From contig JALSIC010000093.1 of assembly GCA_026981935.1 (NCBI GenBank), positions 1-44,308 on the forward strand: DNA of 44,308 nucleotides, given 5' to 3'. Source of the stretch: Gammaproteobacteria bacterium (lineage in GTDB: Bacteria; Pseudomonadota; Gammaproteobacteria; SZUA-140). Shown piece after piece: positions 17,133 through 24,640 of the stretch. The notes beneath the pieces were generated by a model that was not told where the DNA came from, did not search any database, and saw only the letters and a program-made list of their open reading frames with translations. How positions within the stretch are numbered: position 1 is the first letter of the stretch; each line of letters begins with the position of its first letter. Made by a program: the position numbers and the translations under genes.

Positions 17133-18059
17133 ATGATGATGGACAGACCAGGTTCACAAGCCGTGCCACAGGCAGGCCCCGCGGCCCGGGCCGGCGGGCC
17201 CTTGCTGAATATCCGTGCCCGTATCGAGCGCCTGGACAAGCTGCCGCCCATGCCGGAGATGACCCAGAAGATCATCCAGTTGAGCGCCAACCCCGATGCC
17301 CACATCCGTGAGCTGGTCAAGGTGGTGGAACTGGATCCGAGTCTCGCGGCACAGATCATGCGCTACGCCAGTTCCCCCTTTTTCAGCTACCGGGGCAAGA
17401 TCGACTCCCTGGATACGGCCATCACGCGGGTGCTGGGTTTCAATACCGTCCTCAATCTCGCCCTGGGAGCCACGGCTGCCAAGCCTTTTCGCATCCCGCG
17501 CAACGTGCCGCTGGGTCTGGATGCCTTCTGGCGTCATGCGGTATTCAGTGCGGCGCTGGTGCAGGCGCTCAGCAGCATCCTTCCCGCCGAGCTGCGTCCC
17601 CCCGCGGGCATGGCCTATCTCGCCGGCATGCTGCACAACTTCGGCCATCTGCTGCTGGGGCATCTGTTCAAGAATGAATTCCTGATACTCAACAAGTACA
17701 TCGTCAACGAGCCCCACAAGACGGTCGAGGAGCTGGAGCTGGAGGTGCTGGGTACGGATCACGGCCAGATCGGCGCCTGGCTCATGACCGCGTGGAAGCT
17801 GCCCGAAGAAGTGGTCGTGGCCGCCCGGGAACATCACAACGAGGACTACCACGGCCCTCATGCCGTCTATGCCCAGCTCGTACTCATCGCCGACCGCCTG
17901 CTCAAGGGGCAGGGCATGGGTGATGCGCCGCACGGCGAGCTGCCGCCCATGGTGCTGGAATCGCTGGAGATCGGCGAATATCAGGCCGTGACCATTGCGG
18001 AGAGGATTCTCGAGGGCAGCGACGGGCTGGAAGTCATGGCGCGCCGGTTTGCCTCTTGA
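17133..18059 (+). CDS. HDOD-domain signalling protein
   Basis: HDOD domains are catalytically degenerate relatives of HD phosphohydrolases, found in regulatory proteins linked to second-messenger signalling, motility and stress. In this 308-residue protein a flexible Ala/Gly/Pro N-terminus is followed by the HDOD fold from IERLDKLPPMPEMTQKI (about residue 33) to about 240. Conserved segments are VVELDPSLAAQIMRYASS, MAYLAGMLHNFGHLLLGHLF and LGTDHGQIGAWLM, then AAREHHNED. No output or receiver domain is attached. I chose the ATG at 17133 because an in-frame TTG at 17043 adds low-complexity Arg-rich sequence. Its stop lies 17 bases from the convergent rhodanese-MoeB gene. Confidence 0.88.
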   Translation: MMMDRPGSQAVPQAGPAARAGGPLLNIRARIERLDKLPPMPEMTQKIIQLSANPDAHIRELVKVVELDPSLAAQIMRYASSPFFSYRGKIDSLDTAITRVLGFNTVLNLALGATAAKPFRIPRNVPLGLDAFWRHAVFSAALVQALSSILPAELRPPAGMAYLAGMLHNFGHLLLGHLFKNEFLILNKYIVNEPHKTVEELELEVLGTDHGQIGAWLMTAWKLPEEVVVAAREHHNEDYHGPHAVYAQLVLIADRLLKGQGMGDAPHGELPPMVLESLEIGEYQAVTIAERILEGSDGLEVMARRFAS

Positions 18060-18076
18060 AGTGTGAGTGACAGCCG

Positions 18077-19246
18077 TCAGGCGTTGGAGGCGCAGACCTG
18101 GGCATAATCCTCGTAGCCGGGAAATTCGGCCCCTTCGCTGCAATAGCGGCAGTCGGGATTGGCGCGGGTCTTGAGCACGGTGAACTGGGATGACAGGGCG
18201 TCATAGTGCAACTGGCGTCCCACCAGGGGCTCGCCGATGTCCAGCAGGATCTTGATGGTTTCCACCGCCTGAAGCAGCCCCAGGACACCGGGCATTACGC
18301 CCAGCACGCCGGCCTCTGCACAGGAGGGCGCCAGTTCCGGCGGCGGCGGTTCGGGAAACATGCAGCGGTAGCAGCCGCTGCGGTTCTTCGCATAGGCGGG
18401 CCAGAAGACGGTGATCTGGCCTTCGAAGCGATACACCGCAGCGTGAACATTGGGCAGGCCCAGCTTGACGCAGGCGTCGTTGATGAGATAGCGCGTGGCC
18501 AGGTTGTCGGTGCCGTCCACGATGACGTCATAGCCGGAGAAGATCTCTTCCACGTTGCCGCTGTCCAGGTGGGTTTCGTGGCCGATGATCCGGACCCCCG
18601 GGTTGAGTGCCTGGAGCGCAATGCGGGCCGATTCCACCTTGGGCATGCCCACGCGGTCCTCGGTATGCAGGATCTGGCGCTGCAGGTTGCTGCGGTCCAC
18701 CACGTCATGGTCCACCAGCCCCAGGGTGCCCACGCCGGCAGCAGCCAGATAGTAGGCAGAGGGCGAGCCCAGTCCTCCCGCGCCGATGAGCAGAACCTTG
18801 CTGTCCAGCAGTTTGAGCTGTCCTTCCTCGCCCACCTCCGGCATCAGCAGGTGACGGGCATAGCGCTCCCGGTCCTCGGCGCCCAGGAAACGGGGGATTT
18901 CGAAGGGGTGCCCCTCGTTCTTCCAGCGGCTGAAGCCACCTTTTATGGAGCGGACATCCTCATAGCCCAGTTGTCTGAGGGCATCGGCGGCAAAGAGGGA
19001 ACGCACGCCGCCGGCGCACATGACCAGCAGCGTTCTCGCCGTATCGGGCACGGCATCTTCGATGCGCAGTTCGAGAAAGCTGCGGCCGAGACGATAGGCG
19101 CCCGTCGGGCTGCCCTGCACGATTTCATCGTGGTCACGGACATCGATGAGTGCGGCACCATTTTCCTGGAGTGCAAGGGCCTCTGAAGGTGTGACTTCGG
19201 GAATGGACGAGCGCAATTCTGCCAGGCGACGGTCTTTGGCCTTCAT
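18077..19246 (-). CDS. Rhodanese-MoeB/ThiF fusion protein
   Basis: The 389-residue protein joins an N-terminal rhodanese domain (about 15-118, candidate persulfide cysteine in VMCAGGVRS, Cys77) to an E1-like adenylyltransferase (about 125-385). The E1 part has the nucleotide loop LIGAGGLGSPSAYYLAAAG, the VDHDVVDRSNLQRQI segment, the DGTDNLATRY motif and CAEAGVLGVMPGV near the activating cysteine. Zinc cysteine pairs CYRC and CRYC are present. E1 proteins adenylylate the C-terminal Gly-Gly of MoaD, ThiS or similar carriers, and rhodanese supplies sulfur. In MOCS3/MoeZ proteins the rhodanese is usually C-terminal; here the order is reversed. GGAGGT lies ten bases before the ATG. It ends the Kelch-moeB-rhodanese run. 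Confidence 0.93.
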   Translation of the reverse strand: MKAKDRRLAELRSSIPEVTPSEALALQENGAALIDVRDHDEIVQGSPTGAYRLGRSFLELRIEDAVPDTARTLLVMCAGGVRSLFAADALRQLGYEDVRSIKGGFSRWKNEGHPFEIPRFLGAEDRERYARHLLMPEVGEEGQLKLLDSKVLLIGAGGLGSPSAYYLAAAGVGTLGLVDHDVVDRSNLQRQILHTEDRVGMPKVESARIALQALNPGVRIIGHETHLDSGNVEEIFSGYDVIVDGTDNLATRYLINDACVKLGLPNVHAAVYRFEGQITVFWPAYAKNRSGCYRCMFPEPPPPELAPSCAEAGVLGVMPGVLGLLQAVETIKILLDIGEPLVGRQLHYDALSSQFTVLKTRANPDCRYCSEGAEFPGYEDYAQVCASNA

Positions 19247-19389
19247 GGATCGGATTACCTCCAGCGGAATTCAAAAGTTGTTAGCGGCAGTCAGGCAGCT
19301 GAGTTTATCCTGACACACCACTTGTGCAGCGGAATCCGTTCTTCAGGTTGAGTTGCAGGGGTGTTCGGAGATCCTTGTCGGAAGCTTGA

Positions 19390-20238
19390 TTATACAACAC
19401 TCTCTTTTTCTTTGCATGGACTGTCCTCGGCGTGAGCCGGGCCGCATACGGCGCCGCATACGGTGCCGCATACGGTACAGGCCGGATCACGATGCAGCCG
19501 GACGGTACGGAACCGCATGGTGGCGGCATCCAGGCGCAGCAGCCGTTCATGCAGACCTTCACCGAGCCCCAGAAGCAGCTTGAGGGTCTCGGTCGCCATG
19601 ATGCTGCCGATGATGCCCGCAAGCGGCGCCAGGATGCCCTGGCTGCTGCAGTCGCTTTCGCCATCCCTGCCTTCCTCGGGATAGAGGCAGGCGAAACAGG
19701 GGCCGCCGGCCCGGAACACCGTGACCTGTCCCAGGTAACCGCTGACCGCGCCGCTGACGAGGGGCTTGCCGGCGCGCATGGCAGCCGCATTGACGGCGTA
19801 ACGGGTGGCAAAGTTGTCACTGCCGTCGAGAATGACGTCCGCGGCGCCGGCCATCTCGTGCAGCATGGCGGCGGTCATGCGTTGCGGCAGGGGAACGATG
19901 CGGATTTCCGGGTTGAGGGCCGTCAGCGCCCGGGTGGCGGAGACGGCCTTGTTGCAACCCAGGTCCGCGGTCCGGTGCAGGATCTGGCGATGAAGGTTGC
20001 TGAGTTCCACCTGGTCGCCGTCGCACAGGGTGAGCCGGCCCACGCCGCTGCCGGCCAGATAGAGGGCAGCCGGCGAGCCCAGCCCCCCGGCGCCGATGAC
20101 CAGGACCCGGGCGGTGCGCAGTCTTTCCTGTCCTTCCAGGTCGAAACCCGGCAGGAGGATCTGGCGGCTGTAACGTTCCAGTTCTGCGTCGCTCAGAAGA
20201 TCCGTGCCTGGAACTTCGCTGTGAGGTGACGATGCCAT
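19390..20238 (-). CDS. moeB: MoeB/ThiF-family E1-like adenylyltransferase
   Basis: This 282-residue stand-alone enzyme activates an ubiquitin-like sulfur carrier, most plausibly MoaD, as an acyl-adenylate. It has the family opening ELERYSRQILLPGFDLEGQ, the ATP loop VIGAGGLGSPAALYLAGSG, DGDQVELSNLHRQI, LDGSDNFATRYAVN and CSSQGILAPLAGIIGS. Zinc cysteines occur at CFACLYPE and in a C-terminal series CTVCGTVCGAVCG, where the second CxxC is expanded by a 12-base tandem repeat. It lies 24 bases after the Kelch gene and 143 bases before the rhodanese fusion on the same strand, with moaACDE divergent about 1.7 kb away. ThiF, acting on ThiS, is the main alternative; the neighbourhood favours MoeB. Confidence 0.88.
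   Translation of the reverse strand: MASSPHSEVPGTDLLSDAELERYSRQILLPGFDLEGQERLRTARVLVIGAGGLGSPAALYLAGSGVGRLTLCDGDQVELSNLHRQILHRTADLGCNKAVSATRALTALNPEIRIVPLPQRMTAAMLHEMAGAADVILDGSDNFATRYAVNAAAMRAGKPLVSGAVSGYLGQVTVFRAGGPCFACLYPEEGRDGESDCSSQGILAPLAGIIGSIMATETLKLLLGLGEGLHERLLRLDAATMRFRTVRLHRDPACTVCGTVCGAVCGPAHAEDSPCKEKESVV
19441..19476. repeat. Three 12-base tandem repeats inside moeB
   Basis: The unit GCCGCATACGGC/T occurs three times head to tail. On the coding strand each copy adds a Cys-Gly-x-Val block, turning one zinc-binding CxxC into a ladder of four cysteines spaced C-x2-C-x3-C-x3-C. Confidence 0.9.
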
Positions 20239-20262
20239 TTCAGAGGCGCCATTTGACGGATG

Positions 20263-21210
20263 TCAGAAACGGTAGCGCCAGAAAAAGTCCTGGGGTTCCC
20301 GGCGATCATCCGCCCAGCCGCCCAGGAGGTAGATATCATGGCCGATCACGGCCACGCCCATGGCGGCCAGGGTGTGGGGCATGGGCGGCAGGTGATGCCA
20401 CTGGCGGTTGGCGATGTCGTAGACGGCCGCATGGTCGCTGATGCCGTCGCCGCTGTAACCGCCGAAGATGAACAGGTGGCCGTCGACGAGGCAGGCGCCG
20501 TGCCCGGCGGCGGTCCAGGGGAGCGTGATTTCGCCTCGCTGCCACGTGTCGGTGGCGGGGTCATAGACCTCGGTGTGGTCGAAGTTGTTGAAGCCCTCTG
20601 GCGTGAAGGCCACGCCGCCCATGGTGACGATACGGTCGCCGATGACCACGGCATCCAGGGCGAAACGGGGCGTGGGCAGGGGCGCGATCTGTTCCCAGCG
20701 GCCGGTTTGCAGGTCGAGGCGTTCGCAGAATTCGAATCCCGGATCGGTCTGCGGGCCGGCGACCACGGCGTCGGGGTGGTGGCCGCCCATGATGTAGATG
20801 TGTCCGTCCAGCAGGGCGCCGGCGGGGTAGTCGTGAGGCATGAGCATGTCCGGACCCCGGGACCAGTCGTCGCGGTCGGGATGATAGATCTCGGTGGTGG
20901 GGAGGAAACGGAAGGTACCGTCGGGTTGCTTGAAGCCACCGCCGATCACGTAGATGGCATCATTCACGGTTCGCGCAATGGCACCGGAGCGCAGGGTGGG
21001 CATGTCGCTGACCGTGGACCAGCACCCAGCCGACGGATCATAGACGATCGCCGAGTTGAGGCTCTTGAAATTGGGGCCGCCGCCACCGAAACCATAGATT
21101 CTGCCGCCATGGACAGTCGTGGGACAATGGGAACGGGGGATGGCGAGGGGGGGCAGCTCTTCCCATTGCCCTTGGGCGAACGGGTGTGCGGATGGGCTTG
21201 AATTTTTCAT
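20263..21210 (-). CDS. Kelch-repeat beta-propeller protein
   Basis: The 315-residue product consists almost entirely of Kelch motifs of roughly 50 residues. Each ends in a Gly-Gly pair and a later Tyr/Trp: GGRIYGFGGGG, NDAIYVIGGG, DGHIYIMGGHH, GDRIVTMGGV, DGHLFIFGGYS and GHDIYLLGGWA. About six blades are expected. No signal peptide is visible, so it is probably cytoplasmic. Kelch propellers usually bind proteins or, less often, form enzymes of the galactose-oxidase type. None of the copper-ligand context of the latter was recognised. It is the first gene of a minus-strand run with two E1-like enzymes, which suggests but does not show a link to sulfur-carrier chemistry. Confidence 0.85.
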   Translation of the reverse strand: MKNSSPSAHPFAQGQWEELPPLAIPRSHCPTTVHGGRIYGFGGGGPNFKSLNSAIVYDPSAGCWSTVSDMPTLRSGAIARTVNDAIYVIGGGFKQPDGTFRFLPTTEIYHPDRDDWSRGPDMLMPHDYPAGALLDGHIYIMGGHHPDAVVAGPQTDPGFEFCERLDLQTGRWEQIAPLPTPRFALDAVVIGDRIVTMGGVAFTPEGFNNFDHTEVYDPATDTWQRGEITLPWTAAGHGACLVDGHLFIFGGYSGDGISDHAAVYDIANRQWHHLPPMPHTLAAMGVAVIGHDIYLLGGWADDRREPQDFFWRYRF

Positions 21211-21789
21211 AAAGCGTTCTCTTCGAGATAATGGCTGTTTGTGATGACGGGGTCTCGGGGCTGTGAGAAATCAGCGAATGCTCCCGATGCCTGCGGCACC
21301 ATCTGCCCTGTTAATAAAACTCGAGTTCAGGCCGAAATACAAGTAGCCGGGGGCGTGGCACGGTAGATTGCCTGTTCCAGCAGCATATTTCGGCGGCATA
21401 TCCCGGCGTTGCGTAGGGACAATGGCGTTACTGTCGATTGTCTTAAAGTTATGGTGATGGGCCGGAGGCTGCCCCTGTCTTGCAGGGCGGTGCATTATAG
21501 CTTGTTTCACCGCAGGTGAGCGATTCCGTCAGATGTGAGAATGTGGTATGATTGGCATCAGTCATTACAAGGCTGGAGCGCAGCTTGCAGCTCTGCCGCA
21601 GCTACTTCACTTAGGATTCTTGAGCGCAAAGGCATGCGAAATGGTGCCCCGGGAGCGGAGGGCGCCGGCGGGATCCGCGCACAGCATCACGTCTGACAGA
21701 CAGGCCGGCCCATTGGCAGGGTACGAGGCTTGAATCAAGAAAGGATTCCTCAATCAAACGCTTGCGTGATTTTGTGTCGCGGGTGAGGT

Positions 21790-21832
21790 GTGACAGTCTT
21801 CGAGCAGCCGGAGTTGCGTGCCGTGCTGTCAC
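21790..21832 (+). promoter_or_regulatory. Stem-loop in the moaA upstream region
   Basis: GTGACAG (21790-21796) pairs perfectly with CTGTCAC (21826-21832) across a 29-base loop that has its own GC-rich complementarity. It could be a folded mRNA leader or an operator. I could not match it to the molybdenum-cofactor riboswitch consensus from memory. Confidence 0.4.
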
Positions 21833-21850
21833 TGTGTATCCCTTACAAAA

Positions 21851-21875
21851 AAACAATCAGGTATTGAGATTGTTT
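21851..21875. promoter_or_regulatory. Perfect 8-bp inverted repeat upstream of moaA
   Basis: AAACAATC and GATTGTTT are perfect inverted arms with a 9-base spacer. A second, overlapping inverted repeat, TTGAGA (21864-21869) and TCTCAA (21884-21889), has a 14-base spacer. Both end about 30-45 bases before the moaA start, where a regulator would control transcription. They do not fit an FNR box (TTGAT-N4-ATCAA) or the ModE consensus as I know it. Confidence 0.5.
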
Positions 21876-21918
21876 ACATATAGTCTCAAGCGGGAAAGCC
21901 CTCGAGGAGATGACAATC

Positions 21919-23037
21919 ATGCTCAATAACACGGTGAACGCAAACAAGGCTTTTGGGGTATCAGAAAGCAATTCATCATCCACCGCAGAAAACCGCCACC
22001 CCAACCCTCTCCCTCCCCTCCAGGATCGTCATGGCCGCACCTTCGATTACGTAAGAATCGCTGTCATCGAGCAATGCAATCTGCGTTGTACCTATTGCAT
22101 GCCGGAAGAGGGTGTCCGCTTCAAGGAGAAGGACATGGTGCTGCGCACGGACGAGATCCTGCGCATCGTGGATATCCTGGCGCGCATGGGGGTGCGCAAG
22201 GTTCGCTATACCGGCGGTGAGCCGCTGGTGCGCCCCGATATCGTGGAAATCGTGGAGCGCACCGTGCAGACACCGGGTGTCAAGGCGGTGCACATGACCA
22301 CCAATGGCCTGTTGTTTCCCAAGTATGCGAAGGACCTGCGCGATGCGGGACTGTTCGGTGTCAATATCAGTCTCGATTCCCTGCGCGAGGACAAGTTTCA
22401 GCAGATCACGCGCCGCAGCGGGCTGGACAAGGTTCTGGAGAGCATCGACCTGGCAGTGGAGCTGGGCTTTCCCCGTGTCAAGGTCAATGTGGTTCTGATG
22501 CGCGGTTTCAACGAAGATGAACTGATCCCCTTCTGTGAGCTGACCAGGGACAAGCCCGTCACGGTGCGTTTCATCGAATTCATGCCCTTTGATGCCCACC
22601 AGATCTGGGAGACCGGGCAGCACTTTGCCAGTGCGGCGGATCTGTGCAGCCAGATCGAGGCGCACTATGCGGGCAGCGGCATCAATCCGGCCTCGGGGAC
22701 CCGCACCGAACACCACATCTATCAGGTGCCGGGATATGCCGGCAAGATAGCCGTCATTCCAGCCTTTACCCGCAGCCTGTGCGGCAATTGCTCCCGGATC
22801 CGGGTGACCGCCGATGGCAATATCATGAACTGTCTCTATTCGGAGGTGCCCTATCACCTCAAGGACCTGATGCGCAACGGTGCCAGTGATGACGACGTGG
22901 TCGCCCTGTTCCGCAAGGCCTTCGATGAAAAATACAAGGACGGTTTCGAAGCCAAGAAGGCGGCCAGCATCGCCGCCAAGATCAATGTCTCAGACATCGA
23001 TCGGGCGCGTGCCAGCATGACGCAGATCGGGGGCTGA
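21919..23037 (+). CDS. moaA: GTP 3',8-cyclase MoaA
   Basis: MoaA is the radical-SAM enzyme that converts GTP to 3',8-cyclo-GTP, the first step of molybdopterin synthesis. The SAM-cluster cysteines appear as CNLRCTYC, preceded by DYVRIAVIEQ. The glycine-rich SAM motif is YTGGEPLVRPD. The second 4Fe-4S cluster that holds GTP is ligated by CGNCSRIRVTADGNIMNC. The protein ends in Gly-Gly, required for MoaA activity. ATG 21919 is chosen because GGAG lies nine bases before it; the in-frame ATG at 21910 touches that GGAG. The N-terminal extension of about 35 residues is longer than usual and low in complexity. It heads moaA-C-D-E. Confidence 0.96.
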   Translation: MLNNTVNANKAFGVSESNSSSTAENRHPNPLPPLQDRHGRTFDYVRIAVIEQCNLRCTYCMPEEGVRFKEKDMVLRTDEILRIVDILARMGVRKVRYTGGEPLVRPDIVEIVERTVQTPGVKAVHMTTNGLLFPKYAKDLRDAGLFGVNISLDSLREDKFQQITRRSGLDKVLESIDLAVELGFPRVKVNVVLMRGFNEDELIPFCELTRDKPVTVRFIEFMPFDAHQIWETGQHFASAADLCSQIEAHYAGSGINPASGTRTEHHIYQVPGYAGKIAVIPAFTRSLCGNCSRIRVTADGNIMNCLYSEVPYHLKDLMRNGASDDDVVALFRKAFDEKYKDGFEAKKAASIAAKINVSDIDRARASMTQIGG

Positions 23038-23133
23038 CGGGTAGCGAAGGGGCGTGTTCGCGCACCGCAATCTTTGTCGCAATCGGAGGTTTCTCGGGCC
23101 CAGTCTCATCCAACCCAAGGGGAAGCGTGCACT

Positions 23134-23619
23134 ATGAGTTATAACGACCTGACACATTTCAATGCCGCCGGCGAGGCCCACATGGTGGATGTGGGTGAAA
23201 AGGCCATCACGACCCGGGAGGGCGTTGCCGAAGGCCGCATCTACATGCAGCCGGAGACCTTGAAGAAAATCATGGAGGGCGGTCACAAAAAAGGCGACGT
23301 ACTGGGCATAGCCCGGGTGGCGGGCATCATGGGGGCCAAGAGGACGCCGGACCTCGTCCCCTTGTGCCATCCCATCATGATTACCGCCGTGGATGTGGAG
23401 TTGACGCCGGAGCCGGACAAGAACGCGGTGTATTGCAAGGCGACGGTGCGCTGCAACGGACAGACCGGCGTGGAGATGGAGACCATCACCGCTGTCCAGG
23501 TGGCCCTGCTCACCATCTATGACATGTGCAAGGCAGTGGACCGGGGCATGATCATTTCCGAGGTGGGATTGCTGGCCAAGTCCGGTGGCAAATCGGGCAC
23601 CTGGCGGCGTTCCGCCTGA
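23134..23619 (+). CDS. moaC: Cyclic pyranopterin monophosphate synthase MoaC
   Basis: MoaC converts the MoaA product to cyclic pyranopterin monophosphate. The 161-residue protein has the normal length. It contains [20 protein letters not shown] at the start, the conserved [18 protein letters not shown] segment, the [10 protein letters not shown] block and the KAVDRGM motif with the catalytic lysine/aspartate region. ATG 23134 follows AAGGGGAAG and matches the usual N-terminus; an in-frame upstream start at 23074 would add unrelated residues. It lies 96 bases after moaA and 43 before moaD. Confidence 0.97.
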   Translation: MSYNDLTHFNAAGEAHMVDVGEKAITTREGVAEGRIYMQPETLKKIMEGGHKKGDVLGIARVAGIMGAKRTPDLVPLCHPIMITAVDVELTPEPDKNAVYCKATVRCNGQTGVEMETITAVQVALLTIYDMCKAVDRGMIISEVGLLAKSGGKSGTWRRSA

Positions 23620-23662
23620 TATGGCACATTCGTTTTTCCACCCTATCGCATGAGGGACAGGT

Positions 23663-23896
23663 ATGGACATCAAGGTCAGATATTTTGCCAGTCTGCGTGA
23701 TCGAATGGGACGCGCAGAGGACCAGGTCAGCCTGGATGGCGACAAGGTCACCGTGGCCGATTTGTGGAGCAAGGTTTCCGACGAACCCATCGCCGAGAAT
23801 ATCCTGGTGGCGGTCAACATGGAATACACGGATACCAGCCATGAATTGAAAAACGGCGATGAGGTTGCCTTCTTTCCCCCCGTAACCGGAGGTTGA
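23663..23896 (+). CDS. moaD: Molybdopterin synthase sulfur-carrier subunit MoaD
   Basis: MoaD is the small ubiquitin-fold carrier whose C-terminal thiocarboxylate donates sulfur to the pyranopterin. It has 77 residues, starts VRYFASLRDRMG and ends FFPPVTGG. The terminal Gly-Gly is the site adenylylated by MoeB-type enzymes, two of which are encoded nearby. Its stop overlaps the region just before the moaE start, and GGAGG inside its last codons serves as the moaE ribosome binding site. Confidence 0.96.
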   Translation: MDIKVRYFASLRDRMGRAEDQVSLDGDKVTVADLWSKVSDEPIAENILVAVNMEYTDTSHELKNGDEVAFFPPVTGG

Positions 23897-23898
23897 CG

Positions 23899-24372
23899 AT
23901 GAAAGTAGCGATTACCAAAGAACCCCTGGATCCCTACAAGGAAGTCGTGGCCTACGAACGCGAGGCCCTGCCTCCCGGCAAGCATGGCGGGGTGGTGATC
24001 TTCGTCGGCACCATGCGCGACTTCAACGACGGTGAAAATGTGCGTTCCATGAATCTTGATCATTACCCGGGGATGACGGAGCGGCATATCGAGCGGGTCT
24101 GCCAGGAGGCCATGGACGAGTGGGACGTGATGGATACGCTGGTGGTGCACCGGGTGGGGGAGATGGTCCCCACGGACCCCATCGTGCTGGTGGCGGTCTG
24201 GTCCGCCCACCGCAAGGACTCCTTCGATGCCTGCCGCTACATCATCAATTATCTGAAGGAGCGCGCGCCGTTCTGGAAGTGTGAGATCACCACCGAGGGG
24301 AAGAAGCACTGGGTGGAGCACAACTCGGAAGATCCCGGCGTGGCGCAGCGCAAACTGCAAAAGACAGCCTGA
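23899..24372 (+). CDS. moaE: Molybdopterin synthase catalytic subunit MoaE
   Basis: MoaE forms the heterotetramer with MoaD that inserts the dithiolene sulfurs of molybdopterin. The 157-residue protein has GGVVIFVGTMRDFNDG near the N-terminus, the HRVGEMVPTDPIVLVAVWSAHR core with conserved His/Arg, and the YLKERAPFWKCE segment containing catalytic lysines. ATG 23899 sits six bases after GGAGG; a TTG at 23893 overlaps the moaD stop and is less likely. A terminator follows 60 bases later. No moaB, mogA, moeA or molybdate transporter is in the window. Confidence 0.96.
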   Translation: MKVAITKEPLDPYKEVVAYEREALPPGKHGGVVIFVGTMRDFNDGENVRSMNLDHYPGMTERHIERVCQEAMDEWDVMDTLVVHRVGEMVPTDPIVLVAVWSAHRKDSFDACRYIINYLKERAPFWKCEITTEGKKHWVEHNSEDPGVAQRKLQKTA

Positions 24373-24432
24373 TCCCGCCTGGCACGTGGCGGACGATTCC
24401 CTGGCCTGTGAAGTACCTGCCCATGCCGGGTT

Positions 24433-24467
24433 AAAGGCCCTGCTTCACTGCGGAGCGGGGCTTTTTT
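24433..24467 (+). terminator. Intrinsic terminator after moaE
   Basis: GCCCTGCT (24437-24444) pairs with AGCGGGGC (24454-24461), with one G-U pair across a 9-base loop, and is followed directly by six T residues. This is a standard rho-independent terminator ending the moa operon. Confidence 0.8.
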
Positions 24468-24535
24468 CGAACGGCAGGTGTAAAAAGCCGGGTTGGACGG
24501 GAAGCGTTTGCAGAAGAGGGGGGCTGAATACCATC

Positions 24536-24555
24536 TTGATATGTGATATTATCAA
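24536..24555. promoter_or_regulatory. Inverted repeat and possible promoter before the nickel importer operon
   Basis: TTGATA and TATCAA flank an 8-base spacer as a perfect 6-bp inverted repeat. An overlapping shorter palindrome, TGATATTATCA, lies inside. TTGATA could also serve as a -35 for TAACAT at 24560-24565 (18-base spacing). The region is strikingly AT-rich. It does not fit the two proposed NikR sites, so its regulator is unknown. Confidence 0.4.
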
Positions 24556-24640
24556 TACTTAACATGTATGAATCTTCCCCTGGCGCCCGCCTGATGCATA
24601 GACCGTCTTTTTTTCATTCGGATCGGGAAATCATGTTGCC

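Larger units (their letters stand above)
21211..21909. other. Divergent intergenic region between the Kelch gene and moaA
   Basis: About 700 bases without a convincing gene. Short open frames here lack good ribosome sites or recognisable products. The right end, just before moaA, holds two perfect inverted repeats listed separately. The left end should contain the Kelch promoter, but I could not pick it out. Confidence 0.6.

Noticed and set aside
21720-21890. FNR box near moaA
   Set aside because: TTGAATCAAG and TTGAGA...TCTCAA look similar at a glance, but none fits TTGAT-N4-ATCAA.
21740-21909. Molybdenum-cofactor riboswitch before moaA
   Set aside because: Stems are present, but I could not match the conserved nucleotides from memory. 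A covariance-model search would decide.
24536-24572. A third NikR operator upstream of the importer operon
   Set aside because: With a 15-base spacer, ATATTA at 24546 would need TAATAT at 24567, but TATGAA is there (three of six). Other registers were no better. The TTGATA/TATCAA repeat has a different spacing.
24373-24640. Cobalamin or nickel/cobalt riboswitch before the importer
   Set aside because: After the moa terminator the region is short and AT-rich; no conserved B12-box-like sequence or multi-stem structure was seen.
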